Assembly: GCA_903953615.1 (NCBI GenBank)
Contig: CAJBKH010000368.1
Location: 1-15,355, forward strand
DNA length: 15,355 bases
Source: an uncultured Bacteroidota bacterium
Lineage (GTDB): Bacteria > Bacteroidota > Bacteroidia > NS11-12g > UBA955
Direction of reading: 5' to 3'
Position numbers and translations under genes: made by a program. Under the pieces are notes generated by a model. That model ran no database searches. It had not been told where the DNA came from and was given only the letters and a program-made list of their open reading frames with translations. Of this stretch, positions 1-6,546 are shown piece by piece; the stretch's first letter is position 1, and each line of letters opens with the position of its first letter.

Positions 1-55
1 ACGATAGGTTTTTCTGTCTCTCGCTAGGATTCTATCACCCAAGTTGAGCCCTTGC

Positions 56-394
56 CTAATACAAAATCTGTTGAATTTGTAGCATGTTCTTTTCTTTGGT
101 GGCATCCATGATTAAGAACAAATCCACCAAGGCCCAAATACCGCAGCCACCAAGGGTTAGCAACTTACCAATGCCCAAGCCTGTATCTCCTATTACAAAA
201 CGGTCGATTCCCAAAGCTCCGCCCAATAATGAAATAATTAAGCTGGTGGTGGGATCTTTGAATTGCATGGCTTGTAATAAAATCCATTTTGAATCATCGA
301 CTGCTAATAAACGTTCGCGTATACGAATGAGTTGACTGCCTTCAAAAAATTTGCTGTTCACCATGATGAACATGTCTACTTTTTGTACTTCCAT
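56..394 (-). CDS. TM2 domain-containing small membrane protein
   Basis: This is a 112-residue protein. Residues 1-50 are a polar N-terminal part. Residues 51-97 form a TM2 domain: two hydrophobic helices (about 51-68 and 80-97) joined by a short turn, with the family's small-residue and aromatic pattern (SLLGGALGIDRF at 55-66, G70, G74, and GGCGIWALVDLFLI at 82-95). TM2 proteins are small bacterial inner-membrane proteins without a defined biochemical role. The start is ATG at 394; other Met codons lie at residues 8 and 11, so the true start could be slightly downstream. No Shine-Dalgarno motif is seen, which is normal for Bacteroidota. The next gene upstream on the same strand (DUF4328) is about 260 bp away, across a tandem-repeat tract, so co-transcription is uncertain. 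Family assignment is firm; function is unknown. Confidence 0.85.
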   Translation of the reverse strand: MEVQKVDMFIMVNSKFFEGSQLIRIRERLLAVDDSKWILLQAMQFKDPTTSLIISLLGGALGIDRFVIGDTGLGIGKLLTLGGCGIWALVDLFLIMDATKEKNMLQIQQILY

Positions 395-490
395 ATTGGT
401 TATTGGTTATTGAGTTATTGAGTTATTAGGGGGCTTAGTGGTTATTTCGCTAGTTGGGTATTGGTTGTAGAGTTAGTAGTTTTTTGGCTT
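395..490. repeat. Low-complexity TTATTGG/TTATTGAG intergenic tract
   Basis: The tract just upstream of the TM2 gene is built from short imperfect units of the type ttattggttattgagttat, next to the 70-bp repeat array. I see no gene in it on either strand. It looks like degenerate copies of the same TTATTAGTTATTAAGGA-type sequence found in the neighbouring arrays. Confidence 0.5.
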
Positions 491-655
491 TCCTTAATAA
501 CTAATAACTATTAACTCTTTATTATTCCTTATTAGGTTATTAGGTCGTTTGTTGGTTCTTTCCTTAATAACCAATAACTATTAACTCTTTATTATTCCTT
601 ATTAGGTTATTAGGTCGTTGGTTGGTTGGTTCCTTAATAACTATTAACTCTGAAC
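491..655. repeat. 70-bp tandem repeat, two full copies plus a shortened third
   Basis: Two adjacent 70-bp units (491-560 and 561-630) differ at about four positions. Both begin tccttaataac and contain attaggttattaggtcgtt near their ends. A third unit begins at 631 with the same tccttaataac but is internally shortened and runs into the stop codon of the DUF4328 gene. The array fills the gap between the DUF4328 and TM2 genes. The motif tccttaataa plus the ctaataac/ctattaact run also appears upstream of the DUF4328 gene, so this is a local repeat family. No coding content is seen. Confidence 0.85.
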
Positions 656-1333
656 TTACTCAACGATATGATGCATGAGGCCTCGGTCTTCGTCCATGTT
701 TTCTAAAAGGGGTTCTAGCTTGCTGTAATCTTTGATAACTTTTAAAGTAATCAATGCCAAAGGAATGCCGATGAGATTGTTCAACATGCTTAACAAAGTG
801 GCCATGGATAACTCGGACAATGAATCGGCTGTTGGCGTATAGCGGAACACAATCTGACCGATGATATTATTAATAATCCAGAAAGTCCACCAAATACCTA
901 GACTGTATCTGCCAAGATTTTGGTTCACTTCAATGCCCTTCTCTGTCAATACTTCTTTTGTGATGGTATACAATTCCTTCATGATTTGATAAGGACGGTA
1001 TAAACTCACAATGGGCACAAACCAGCAACCAGCAGCCCATCCTTCGGAGTGTTGCAAATAGTCAAATTTCTCATGCAAATTATAATAGGCCCTACGAAAC
1101 CATAGGATGAATGTAATAATCGAAATGGTAAATGCAATTAAATAGGCAACAGAGATTATACCTTCAGGTAGGTCGTTGGCAGAAGCTTTTTGTGTGGTTA
1201 CCAAGACACCACTTCTTGCATCGTCTAACAACTGGTATTGAAAATAACCAGAGACAATGGATACAAGATCGAGTGATCCTACAATCCATATAAGTATAAT
1301 AGCAATGCGGGCTCTTTGGGTATTGGGTTTCAT
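656..1333 (-). CDS. DUF4328 domain-containing membrane protein
   Basis: This is a 225-residue multispanning membrane protein. Hydrophobic segments lie at about 9-30, 59-79, 99-111, 145-163 and 178-200. Between the second and third segments is the DUF4328 signature: RRAYYNL at 80-86, a short polar stretch, then SEGWAAGCWFVPIVSLYRPY at 96-115 followed by QIMKEL. DUF4328 proteins are uncharacterised bacterial membrane proteins; no reaction can be assigned. Start ATG at 1333 gives a polar N-terminus followed directly by the first membrane helix. The gene is flanked on both sides by AT-rich repeats of related sequence. I see no good TAnnTTTG promoter directly upstream of the start. Confidence 0.85.
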   Translation of the reverse strand: MKPNTQRARIAIILIWIVGSLDLVSIVSGYFQYQLLDDARSGVLVTTQKASANDLPEGIISVAYLIAFTISIITFILWFRRAYYNLHEKFDYLQHSEGWAAGCWFVPIVSLYRPYQIMKELYTITKEVLTEKGIEVNQNLGRYSLGIWWTFWIINNIIGQIVFRYTPTADSLSELSMATLLSMLNNLIGIPLALITLKVIKDYSKLEPLLENMDEDRGLMHHIVE

Positions 1334-1361
1334 TTTTGGGTTATTGGGGAGGTGAGTTGTA

Positions 1362-1453
1362 TTTTCCTTAATAAATATTAACTAATAACTTACTTGGCTG
1401 TTTCCTAAATAACTAATATCTAACTTGGCTGTTTCCTTAATAACGAATAACCA
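1362..1453. repeat. 31-bp tandem repeat related to the 70-bp array
   Basis: Two imperfect 31-bp units at 1392-1422 and 1423-1453 both start acttggctgtttcc and continue into taataac-type sequence. A related stretch, ttccttaataa, lies just before them at 1362-1372. The motif matches the start of the 70-bp units at 491, 561 and 631. The whole 1334-1505 gap upstream of the DUF4328 gene has no gene. Confidence 0.7.
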
Positions 1454-1508
1454 TTAGCTAATAACTTATTTACAAGTAGACAAATAAAGGGAAATTAGTT
1501 GGCAATAA

Positions 1509-1540
1509 AAAAGCCTTCCAACAAATGCTGAAAGGCTTTT
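1509..1540 (-). terminator. Rho-independent terminator after the desaturase gene
   Basis: On the minus strand AAAAGCCTT pairs with AAGGCTTTT around a 14-nt loop, followed by a run of six T (plus-strand A run 1507-1512). It lies about 20 bp past the stop codon of the desaturase gene, as expected for its terminator. Confidence 0.8.
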
Positions 1541-1559
1541 CTAAAAATCTTATAATTAA

Positions 1560-2630
1560 TTAGGCATTGCCCATGGCTTTCAAATGCGCTACGTGCGATG
1601 CAATTGCGTATCTTGTTTTGGCATGCTCTAAATAAGGGATGTTGTATTTTTGACAAACTTCTTTAACGATTTCGCTTAATGCAGGATAATGCACGTGCGA
1701 GATGTTTGGAAACAAATGGTGCTCCACTTGGAAGTTCAATCCACCTGTGAACCATGACCAAAATTTACTTTTGGTAGCGAAGTTAGCAGTGGTTTTTAAT
1801 TGGTGAACAGCCCACTCATCTTCTACTTTACCTGTTGTTGGATTGGTTTCAGGGAAATGGGTTTCAGATACTGTATGTGCTAATTGAAACACAACACTTA
1901 ATACGATACCTGCAAAGAAACCATAAGCTAAGAAGCCAATGATCCAAGCAACAAAACCAACAGTGTAAATTGGAATGATAACGAACAATACCAAGTGTAA
2001 TGCTTTAAATCCCCAGAAAGTAAAATGGTCCATGAAGGTCATTTTCTTAATTGGCATTTCACCTACTTTATTGGTAAAATATTTTTTATAATCTGTAAAG
2101 AAAATCCAATAGATGTACAACAAAGCATAAGCTGCTAAGAAATAAATATGTTGGTATTTATGGATTTTGTATTTTTTTTGGGTTTCGCATAATCTTAAGA
2201 ATGGCTTTGCATTGATATCATCATCTACCCCATCGATATTGGTAAAAGTATGGTGAACAATGTTGTGTTTGGTTTTCCACATGAACACATTGGCACCTAA
2301 AAAATTAAGTGATAAACCAGCCAATTCATTCACCCATTTTTTGCTACTGAAACTGCCATGGGCACCATCATGCATAATGTTAAAACCGATGGCCGACGTT
2401 AAAGCACCAAGGATTAAGCATTCTGCAATATTTAGGACAATATAAGGAGAAGTAAAAAACACCAAGTGAACATATATAGCAAGGAAAGCCGTAACAATTA
2501 TAATTGCTTTAGAGTATAATTTAAAGTTACCTGTTTTAATGGTTTTTACCTTATCGAAGTACTCATTAACACGGGTTCTTAACTCAGAGTGAAAGGAATC
2601 AGTTGGGTTTAGAAACTTAGGGACTATCAT
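1560..2630 (-). CDS. Membrane fatty acid desaturase (acyl-CoA or acyl-lipid type)
   Basis: This 356-residue integral-membrane di-iron desaturase introduces a cis double bond into fatty acyl chains, and is probably used to adjust membrane fluidity. All three histidine boxes are present: HDGAH at 87-91, HNIVHH at 122-127 and QVEHH at 301-305 (within QVEHHLFPNISHVHYP). The QxxHH form of the last box is typical of the delta-5/delta-6 'front-end' and linoleoyl-CoA-like branch, but no cytochrome b5 domain is fused, so an external electron donor is needed. Hydrophobic segments lie at about 42-60, 65-85, 160-178 and 208-250. Length is normal for bacterial family members. The gene has its own promoter-like element and terminator, and both neighbours are unrelated, so it is probably monocistronic. 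Regiospecificity cannot be read from the sequence. Confidence 0.93.
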   Translation of the reverse strand: MIVPKFLNPTDSFHSELRTRVNEYFDKVKTIKTGNFKLYSKAIIIVTAFLAIYVHLVFFTSPYIVLNIAECLILGALTSAIGFNIMHDGAHGSFSSKKWVNELAGLSLNFLGANVFMWKTKHNIVHHTFTNIDGVDDDINAKPFLRLCETQKKYKIHKYQHIYFLAAYALLYIYWIFFTDYKKYFTNKVGEMPIKKMTFMDHFTFWGFKALHLVLFVIIPIYTVGFVAWIIGFLAYGFFAGIVLSVVFQLAHTVSETHFPETNPTTGKVEDEWAVHQLKTTANFATKSKFWSWFTGGLNFQVEHHLFPNISHVHYPALSEIVKEVCQKYNIPYLEHAKTRYAIASHVAHLKAMGNA

Positions 2631-2657
2631 TATTTATAAATAAAATTTAATTGGGTG

Positions 2658-2665
2658 CAAATTTA
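2658..2665 (-). promoter_or_regulatory. Predicted -7 element of the desaturase gene
   Basis: On the minus strand TAAATTTG matches the Bacteroidota TAnnTTTG element. It lies 28 bp before the desaturase ATG, which would leave a short leader of about 20 nt. A clear TTTG at -33 is missing (only a T-rich stretch), so the call rests on the -7 match and the position. Confidence 0.5.
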
Positions 2666-2765
2666 AGCTTAATAATTCAGAAAAAGGAGTGTTTCGGGTG
2701 AATGGGCATTAAATGGGGCTGAAAACTGTGCGAAAGCATTAATTTAAAAGAATTTAAAATATTTT

Positions 2766-2795
2766 TTTGTTATTTAGTAAATTTTACTATTTTTG
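2766..2795 (+). promoter_or_regulatory. Predicted promoter of tRNA-Val
   Basis: TTTG at 2766-2769 and TATTTTTG at 2788-2795 are separated by 18 bp, close to the Bacteroidota sigma-A consensus TTTG-N(about 19)-TAnnTTTG. The expected start, 6-8 nt after the -7 box, falls just before the first tRNA base at 2808. Confidence 0.75.
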
Positions 2796-2807
2796 CACTC
2801 CTCAAAC

Positions 2808-2885
2808 GGGGGCTTAGCTCAGCTGGTTCAGAGCATCTGCCTTACAAGCAGAGGGTCACTGGTTCGAACCCAGTAGCCCCCACCA
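2808..2885 (+). tRNA. tRNA-Val (anticodon UAC)
   Basis: A complete cloverleaf can be drawn. The acceptor stem GGGGGCT (2808-2814) pairs with AGCCCCC (2875-2881). The D arm is GCTC/GAGC, and the anticodon stem TCTGC/GCAGA encloses the loop CTTACAA, so the anticodon is TAC (2843-2845), reading valine codons. The T arm ACTGG-TTCGAAC-CCAGT has the standard loop. The discriminator is A at 2882, and CCA is encoded at 2883-2885. It stands alone, with its own promoter and terminator. Confidence 0.97.
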
Positions 2886-2893
2886 ACAAAATC

Positions 2894-2930
2894 AAGGGTT
2901 TCAGACATTAAAGTTTGAAACCCTTTTTTT
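2894..2930 (+). terminator. Rho-independent terminator of tRNA-Val
   Basis: AAGGGTTTCA (2894-2903) pairs perfectly with TGAAACCCTT (2916-2925) around a 12-nt loop and runs into seven T (2924-2930). It starts 9 bp after the tRNA CCA end. Confidence 0.9.
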
Positions 2931-2951
2931 ATTTGCATACAATTTGCATAC
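2931..2951. repeat. Short direct repeats ATTTGCATAC behind tRNA-Val
   Basis: ATTTGCATAC occurs at 2931-2940 and again at 2942-2951, with a partial third copy (ATTTGCA) at 2961-2967. They start immediately after the T run of the tRNA terminator and directly precede the truncated sorting-domain fragment. They could be recombinase arm sites or an integration scar, but no integrase gene is present. Confidence 0.5.
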
Positions 2952-2955
2952 TTGA

Positions 2956-3096
2956 ACCTTATTTGCAAATCAATGCGTTGCCCAAGGCACACTTACTCAA
3001 GCGCAATTGCAATTGAGTTTAGCGGGTATCGAAAGTGGTTTGTATTACTTAAGTGTTGGTCAAACCCTGCGTTCAGCAGTGAATGTGGTGCGATAA
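2956..3096 (+). pseudogene. C-terminal remnant of a T9SS cargo gene (type A sorting domain)
   Basis: The frame reads about 46 codons, containing VAQGTLTQAQLQLSLAGIES and then GLYYLSV before a taa at 3094-3096. This is the second half of a type A sorting domain: the G-x-V-A-x-G strand, a hydrophobic alternating strand, the near-invariant (S/N)G-(I/L)Y-(Y/F) element, and a basic C-terminus (VVR). Compare LPSGLYTLV in the intact protease at 4597-5829. An in-frame TGA at 2953-2955 and the lack of a start or any catalytic domain show that it is a truncated tail. A 30-bp palindromic terminator sits 23 bp past its stop, where the terminator of the original gene would be. The break point lies at the direct repeats behind the tRNA. 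Recognition of the sorting-domain tail is fairly strong; the identity of the lost protein is unknown. Confidence 0.6.
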
Positions 3097-3119
3097 AAAA
3101 AACAATAATTGACATTAAT

Positions 3120-3149
3120 AAAAAAACATACCAATTGGTATGTTTTTTT
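3120..3149. terminator. 30-bp perfect palindrome, bidirectional terminator, copy 1
   Basis: The arms contain CATACCAATTGGTATG flanked by A7 on the left and T7 on the right, so either strand reads as a hairpin followed by a T run. It is 23 bp downstream of the sorting-domain remnant on the plus strand and about 84 bp downstream of the amidohydrolase stop on the minus strand. An identical 30-bp copy occurs at 14923-14952 behind gldG. Confidence 0.75.
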
Positions 3150-3232
3150 GTAGCTGCACTTTTCAACCTAGTCGAAAAAGTATGTTCTAATAGTATACTA
3201 TCCTTTTACAAAATTACAGGGGCAATCCATCA

Positions 3233-3991
3233 TTACGCCCCATTTTTTAGTGTCGCTTTTATAGTTTTTATATAATTGGCAGTCACTTTTTTTATTTCGT
3301 TATAATTATCAGACCGAATATTGCTAGGTTCATTTAAATACAGAGCCCGGTTAATTTCGAGCATAATGGATTGCACTTGGCTGTTTTTCTTATAATGTTC
3401 CATGGGCACTAAGGCTCCTTTATAAGGATAATTAACTCCCAAGGTATAACCTGCATTTGCAAAGTAAGCAATCGACACATCGATTAAATGCTGAGGTGTG
3501 TGAAAGGCATCTGTTCCAATATTAAAATCTGGCCGATTGGGTTGTTTATCCAAATCTCTTTTCATTGGTATACTTGGATAGGAATGACAGTCAATAATCA
3601 AAGCCTTGCCATTGCTACTTAATTGTTTATTTACAGCTGCGTTAAGGGCACTATGGTGCTTTTCATAATAACCATTCAAAACCTTCTCTTTTAATTCGGG
3701 TGTTACTTCTCTCATCATATGGCCATCGTCGCTTAACTCATAAAGCACGCCCATGCCGTATTGGTGCATAACCTCCTCTGCATCGTTGGTGAATCTTTCG
3801 GGATCGCAAAACACCCTCGAAAACTCTGCTTTTATAATTTCATCCTCGTCGGAATAAAATAGATCGTCGGTGTACCAATCGGTCAATTTCATCACTTCCT
3901 TTTCTAGGAAATGTTTATCAACCACATAACCTTCCATTGAGGGAATAATGGGCGAAGAATGGGGTACGTGGAGAATGATTTTAGCCTTCAT
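3233..3991 (-). CDS. N-formylglutamate amidohydrolase-like protein
   Basis: This is a 252-residue protein of the N-formylglutamate amidohydrolase (FGase) fold, a zinc-dependent hydrolase family whose best-known member, HutG, releases formate from N-formylglutamate in histidine breakdown. Visible family motifs are HVPHSS at 8-13, DPERF at 63-67, DCHSYPS at 134-140, NYPYKGALVP at 187-196 and the closing LEINRALYL at 211-219. The frame is open up to an ATG at 4033, but I choose ATG 3991: the family motif starts 8 residues later, and a TATTTTTG promoter box at 4031-4038 overlaps the 4033 codon, which would then lie upstream of the transcript. No other hut genes are nearby, so the true substrate is open. 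A small GC hairpin (GGGGC/GCCCC, 3219-3241) spans the stop codon. Confidence 0.88.
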   Translation of the reverse strand: MKAKIILHVPHSSPIIPSMEGYVVDKHFLEKEVMKLTDWYTDDLFYSDEDEIIKAEFSRVFCDPERFTNDAEEVMHQYGMGVLYELSDDGHMMREVTPELKEKVLNGYYEKHHSALNAAVNKQLSSNGKALIIDCHSYPSIPMKRDLDKQPNRPDFNIGTDAFHTPQHLIDVSIAYFANAGYTLGVNYPYKGALVPMEHYKKNSQVQSIMLEINRALYLNEPSNIRSDNYNEIKKVTANYIKTIKATLKNGA

Positions 3992-4030
3992 TGTTTTGTT
4001 TATTATATTGATAGAGTAACAGAAAAATTT

Positions 4031-4038
4031 CAAAAATA
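4031..4038 (-). promoter_or_regulatory. Predicted -7 element of the amidohydrolase gene
   Basis: On the minus strand TATTTTTG matches TAnnTTTG exactly and would start a transcript near 4024, about 33 nt before ATG 3991. No good TTTG is found at the expected -33 spacing. A second exact match (TACTTTTG) lies further upstream at 4123-4130. Confidence 0.5.
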
Positions 4039-4275
4039 CCTAGCGTTTTCAAACCGAATCATTTAAATCGAAAAGGGCTCAGAAATAGCCGTCCAAAACA
4101 ACCCTTTTGTTCAATGACAAGACAAAAGTAATTTATTAATTACTTAATTTTGAACTAGTATGCAATCAAATAGTGTATTTTCAATGAAAGTAAGCATTCC
4201 TTCAACAAATGGTTGACTTACTCGTATGAAATAACATTTATTTCTGAAAATAAATTTGTTAAAGTTGTCTAAATA

Positions 4276-4345
4276 AATGGCGAACTCAGCAAAGCTATGT
4301 TTTCATTTATAGTGCATCAGCTTTTGACCAGCCTTGTTCGCCATT
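4276..4345. repeat. 70-bp nested inverted repeat in a gene-free region
   Basis: AATGGCGAAC (4276-4285) and GTTCGCCATT (4336-4345) are perfect 10-bp inverted arms. Inside them AAAGCT-ATG (4291-4299) pairs with CAT-c-AGCTTT (4315-4324) with one bulged base, giving a second stem around a 15-nt loop. The fold suggests a structured RNA or a small mobile-element remnant. No T run follows, so it is not a terminator. The surrounding 4039-4443 region contains no convincing gene on either strand. Confidence 0.45.
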
Positions 4346-4443
4346 CAAGACCCCTTTTGAACCATTAATTTTCAATTTAATGAAGTGTTTTAAGCGGGTT
4401 CTGGTCTCTACATTTTACATTACAAAAACAAAAGTATCGTTAA

Positions 4444-4551
4444 ATGCAAAGCAAAATTGAATTATTCAATGAAATAAGCGCCTCACTCAACAAACGTATA
4501 CTTAATCCTCACGAATGGAATTTTATAAAATTAAAATTCAATCGCCTTTGA
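4444..4551 (+). pseudogene. 35-codon fragment resembling the N-terminus of a Crp/Fnr regulator
   Basis: An ATG frame of 35 codons reads MQSKIELFNEISASLNKRIL, then NPHEWNFIKLKFNRL before a TGA at 4549-4551. Its spacing resembles the start of Bacteroidota Crp/Fnr proteins: a short N-terminal helix, a Leu/Asn-Pro/Thr-x-E-W turn, then a (F/W)-x-(F/I)-x-K-x-K/L-F helix. The intact regulator at 11176 starts in the same way (LTEEEWAFFESKL at residues 15-27). The cyclic-nucleotide fold that should follow is missing, because the DNA runs into the tail of the protease gene on the other strand. It may be a decayed gene or a chance frame; the resemblance is short, so confidence is moderate to low. Confidence 0.35.
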
Positions 4552-4596
4552 AAAATTATAAAAGAATTGGTAATTATAGCTGACCAAATTTTGAAT

Positions 4597-5829
4597 TTAC
4601 GCCTTCACAAATCTAGCCTGCAAAGGCTGATGGGCATCAAACATCACCAAGGTATACAATCCCGATGGGAGTTCGCTTACCGATATGGGTGTGCCATTAT
4701 AAGTGCCTTGCAAAATCAATTGACCTTGCAAATTATAAATGCTAAAATGGGTGGCCGTTGAAAGGGTTTGTGCTACGGTTAATTGATCATGCACTGGATT
4801 GGGATAGCAGCTAATTTGAATCGCTTGCTTCACCCTTTCTATACTGGTTCTGGTGTTATATACATTTTTACAATCGGCCACTGTTAATAGCGGACTCACC
4901 CCACAAGCTCTGAAACTAAAATTTTGAGAGAGCGTTACAAAATATGAAATGGTTTGTTGCTCTTCTTTGGTAATGCTATCGCGTTGGCTCCACAAATCAG
5001 ATGGCAATAAGGAAACTGAAGGATACATGCTTTGACCCAATTCATTGACATGACCCAAGCCTAAAGAATGACCTAACTCATGGTATAAAACATATCTGAA
5101 TTTTGTTTTTCCTGCAGGTGCTTTACCAGTACCAAAATACCAATCTTGTTTATCAGACATGTGCAGGTCTTGCGACTTAACACTGTAAAATGTTTCGCTA
5201 CCTAAGATACATGAAATCCACAAGCGTTCGTTGTAACCAACGGCTCCAAGCGCTGGATCTGGCGCTATGATATGAAAAGTGTCGCCCAATGAAAACCCTA
5301 CATCCGTGAGCTGGGGCGCTAAAATATAGTTGACACCCGTTTTGCATCTGAACTCGGCAAACACCTCTTCAATGGCTTTTTTTGCCAAAGGATTTTCCCA
5401 ATAAGTACGGTGCATATACCAAGTATAACCACCCTTCTGATTGGTATTCACAAGGTAATCGTATACCAATGGATTTGCGGAACGGTAACCTAAGTTGGCC
5501 ATCACATGCAAAGTGTCAGTTGAGGTCAAATCATTCCCGGCAATCTTCACTTTTATTTTTCCTGAATAGGCCACCGGCATTTCCATTTCTATTTTAGTAT
5601 CGCTCCAACTCACATATTTAAAGGCTTGTGCCGTAGCTGCATCGTTGTATTGTCCAGATTCTTGAAAAAAGGAAACGTAATTGGACCCGCGAATGGCTCC
5701 AAAACCATTACCTGAAATCACTAAATGCTGGGCCATGCCGCCATTGATTTTACGTGGCACAAAACCACTAATTTGACCAAATAAATTGGCGCTGCTAAGT
5801 ACTAAAATAAGTAGTAAATTTTTTTGCAT
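4597..5829 (-). CDS. Secreted metzincin-like zinc metalloprotease with T9SS sorting domain
   Basis: This is a 410-residue exported protein. Residues 1-19 are a signal peptide (hydrophobic, ending LFGQ). Residues about 20-112 resemble an IPT/TIG-type immunoglobulin-like domain (GFVPRKINGG then HLVISGNGFG). Residues about 140-310 are a peptidase with the metzincin zinc site HELGHSLGLGH at 250-260 (three His ligands, catalytic Glu251) and a Met-turn QSMYPS around Met268. Four cysteines (162, 207, 309, 320) could form disulfides. Residues 340-410 form a type A T9SS sorting domain: CYPNP at 341-345, IYNLQGQLILQG at 364-375, LPSGLYTLVMF at 387-397, basic end RFVKA. The protein is therefore predicted to go through Sec, then T9SS, and to be surface-anchored or released. 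It is separated from the upstream operon by a terminator, so probably transcribed alone; a TATATTCG box (5849-5856) may be its -7 element. Substrate unknown. Confidence 0.9.
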   Translation of the reverse strand: MQKNLLLILVLSSANLFGQISGFVPRKINGGMAQHLVISGNGFGAIRGSNYVSFFQESGQYNDAATAQAFKYVSWSDTKIEMEMPVAYSGKIKVKIAGNDLTSTDTLHVMANLGYRSANPLVYDYLVNTNQKGGYTWYMHRTYWENPLAKKAIEEVFAEFRCKTGVNYILAPQLTDVGFSLGDTFHIIAPDPALGAVGYNERLWISCILGSETFYSVKSQDLHMSDKQDWYFGTGKAPAGKTKFRYVLYHELGHSLGLGHVNELGQSMYPSVSLLPSDLWSQRDSITKEEQQTISYFVTLSQNFSFRACGVSPLLTVADCKNVYNTRTSIERVKQAIQISCYPNPVHDQLTVAQTLSTATHFSIYNLQGQLILQGTYNGTPISVSELPSGLYTLVMFDAHQPLQARFVKA

Positions 5830-5848
5830 ACAATTGAATCTTCTATTT

Positions 5849-5856
5849 TTTGAGGC
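5849..5856 (-). promoter_or_regulatory. Possible -7 element of the metalloprotease gene
   Basis: On the minus strand TATATTCG matches TAnnTTTG at all but one position and lies 20 bp before the ATG at 5829. A -33 TTTG at the usual spacing is not seen. A similar TAnnTTCG variant (TACATTCG, 11007-11014) precedes the YHYH gene. Confidence 0.3.
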
Positions 5857-5888
5857 AACGAATATAACGGGTAATAGAAGAAAAAATA

Positions 5889-5908
5889 AAAAAGCAAACC
5901 AGCTTTTT
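5889..5908 (-). terminator. Terminator of the YHYH-DUF1566-sulfatase-HupE operon
   Basis: AAAAAGC (5889-5895) pairs with GCTTTTT (5902-5908) around a 6-nt loop. On the minus strand the hairpin is followed by a T-rich run (TTTTTTATTTTTTC). It lies about 60 bp past the HupE-like stop and just before the metalloprotease gene, marking the end of the four-gene operon. Confidence 0.7.
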
Positions 5909-5967
5909 ATAAATTTCTAGTCCCCATAAAATGCACTATAAAAACAATCACTAAGACAATGAAAGCC

Positions 5968-6534
5968 TTAGCACACCAACCCCAAGCGTTCTATCGTCCA
6001 ATAAAGTGCAATGCAAGCAATGACAGTTGAAAATGGGTATACTATGCGCTTGGTATACCATGGTTTGTGGCGCATCCATTTGGCAAAGCCATACCAAGCT
6101 ACTAAAATAATTGTGAGTTGACCTAACTCAACCCCAACATTAAAAGCTAATAAGCCTGCAAAAAAATGTTGCGTTGACAAGCCAATGTCTGAAAGCGCAG
6201 TGGCGAATCCCATACCATGGATTAAGCCAAAAACAAAAATCAAACCCAAACGCCAGCGATTTAATTCATTGTGTAAAATGTTTTCTATGGCTGCTACTAC
6301 AATCGAAAAAGCAATTAAAGCCTCCACCCAAACTGAAGGTGGTAAAATAATGTGTGCGGCTGTAAGGCCCAGGGTGATGCTATGCGCAATCGTAAACACT
6401 GTGCATTGTATCACAACCGAGCGCACATTTGAATTCAAAAAAAACAAACAAAGGATGAATAAAATATGATCGAACCCCAAAGGCAAGACATGGGTAAAGC
6501 CCAAACTTATATAATCACTCATAACTTCAAGCAT
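5968..6534 (-). CDS. HupE/UreJ family membrane protein
   Basis: This 188-residue inner-membrane protein has about six to seven hydrophobic helices and matches the HupE/UreJ type-2 family. Conserved polar residues sit in the helices: GFTHVLPLGFDHILF at 12-26 (His15, Asp22, His23), FTIAHSITL at 47-55, E84, FGLIHGMGFA at 102-111 and FNVGVELGQ at 131-139. Related HupE and UreJ proteins are nickel or cobalt permeases linked to hydrogenase and urease, whereas the type-2 branch has no settled function and no hydrogenase or urease gene is present here. It starts 12 bp after the sulfatase stop and is the last gene of the four-gene operon, followed by a terminator. The start could be ATG 6534 or the Met four codons further in. 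A metal-transport role in this locus is an inference. Confidence 0.87.
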   Translation of the reverse strand: MLEVMSDYISLGFTHVLPLGFDHILFILCLFFLNSNVRSVVIQCTVFTIAHSITLGLTAAHIILPPSVWVEALIAFSIVVAAIENILHNELNRWRLGLIFVFGLIHGMGFATALSDIGLSTQHFFAGLLAFNVGVELGQLTIILVAWYGFAKWMRHKPWYTKRIVYPFSTVIACIALYWTIERLGLVC

Positions 6535-6546
6535 GGTAATGTGCTT

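Noticed and set aside
491..655. CRISPR array
   Set aside because: The units are contiguous 70-bp tandem copies without unique spacers, and no cas genes are present.
2952..3275. A 107-codon plus-strand frame after tRNA-Val
   Set aside because: It reads across the sorting-domain remnant in another frame, the palindrome and the stop of the amidohydrolase gene, and its product has no family-like pattern.
3233..3991. Histidine utilisation (hut) operon
   Set aside because: Only an FGase-fold gene is present; no hutH, hutU or hutI genes are nearby, so a HutG role is not supported.
4276..4345. Integron attC site
   Set aside because: The arms do not fit the RYYYAAC and GTTRRRY core sites, and no integrase is near.
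4567..4761. A plus-strand frame continuing the Crp/Fnr-like fragment
   Set aside because: It is in the same frame but overlaps the C-terminus of the metalloprotease on the other strand, and the residues do not continue the Crp/Fnr fold.
5968..6534. Hydrogenase or urease cluster because of the HupE/UreJ family name
   Set aside because: No hydrogenase, urease or accessory genes occur; the neighbours are secreted proteins.
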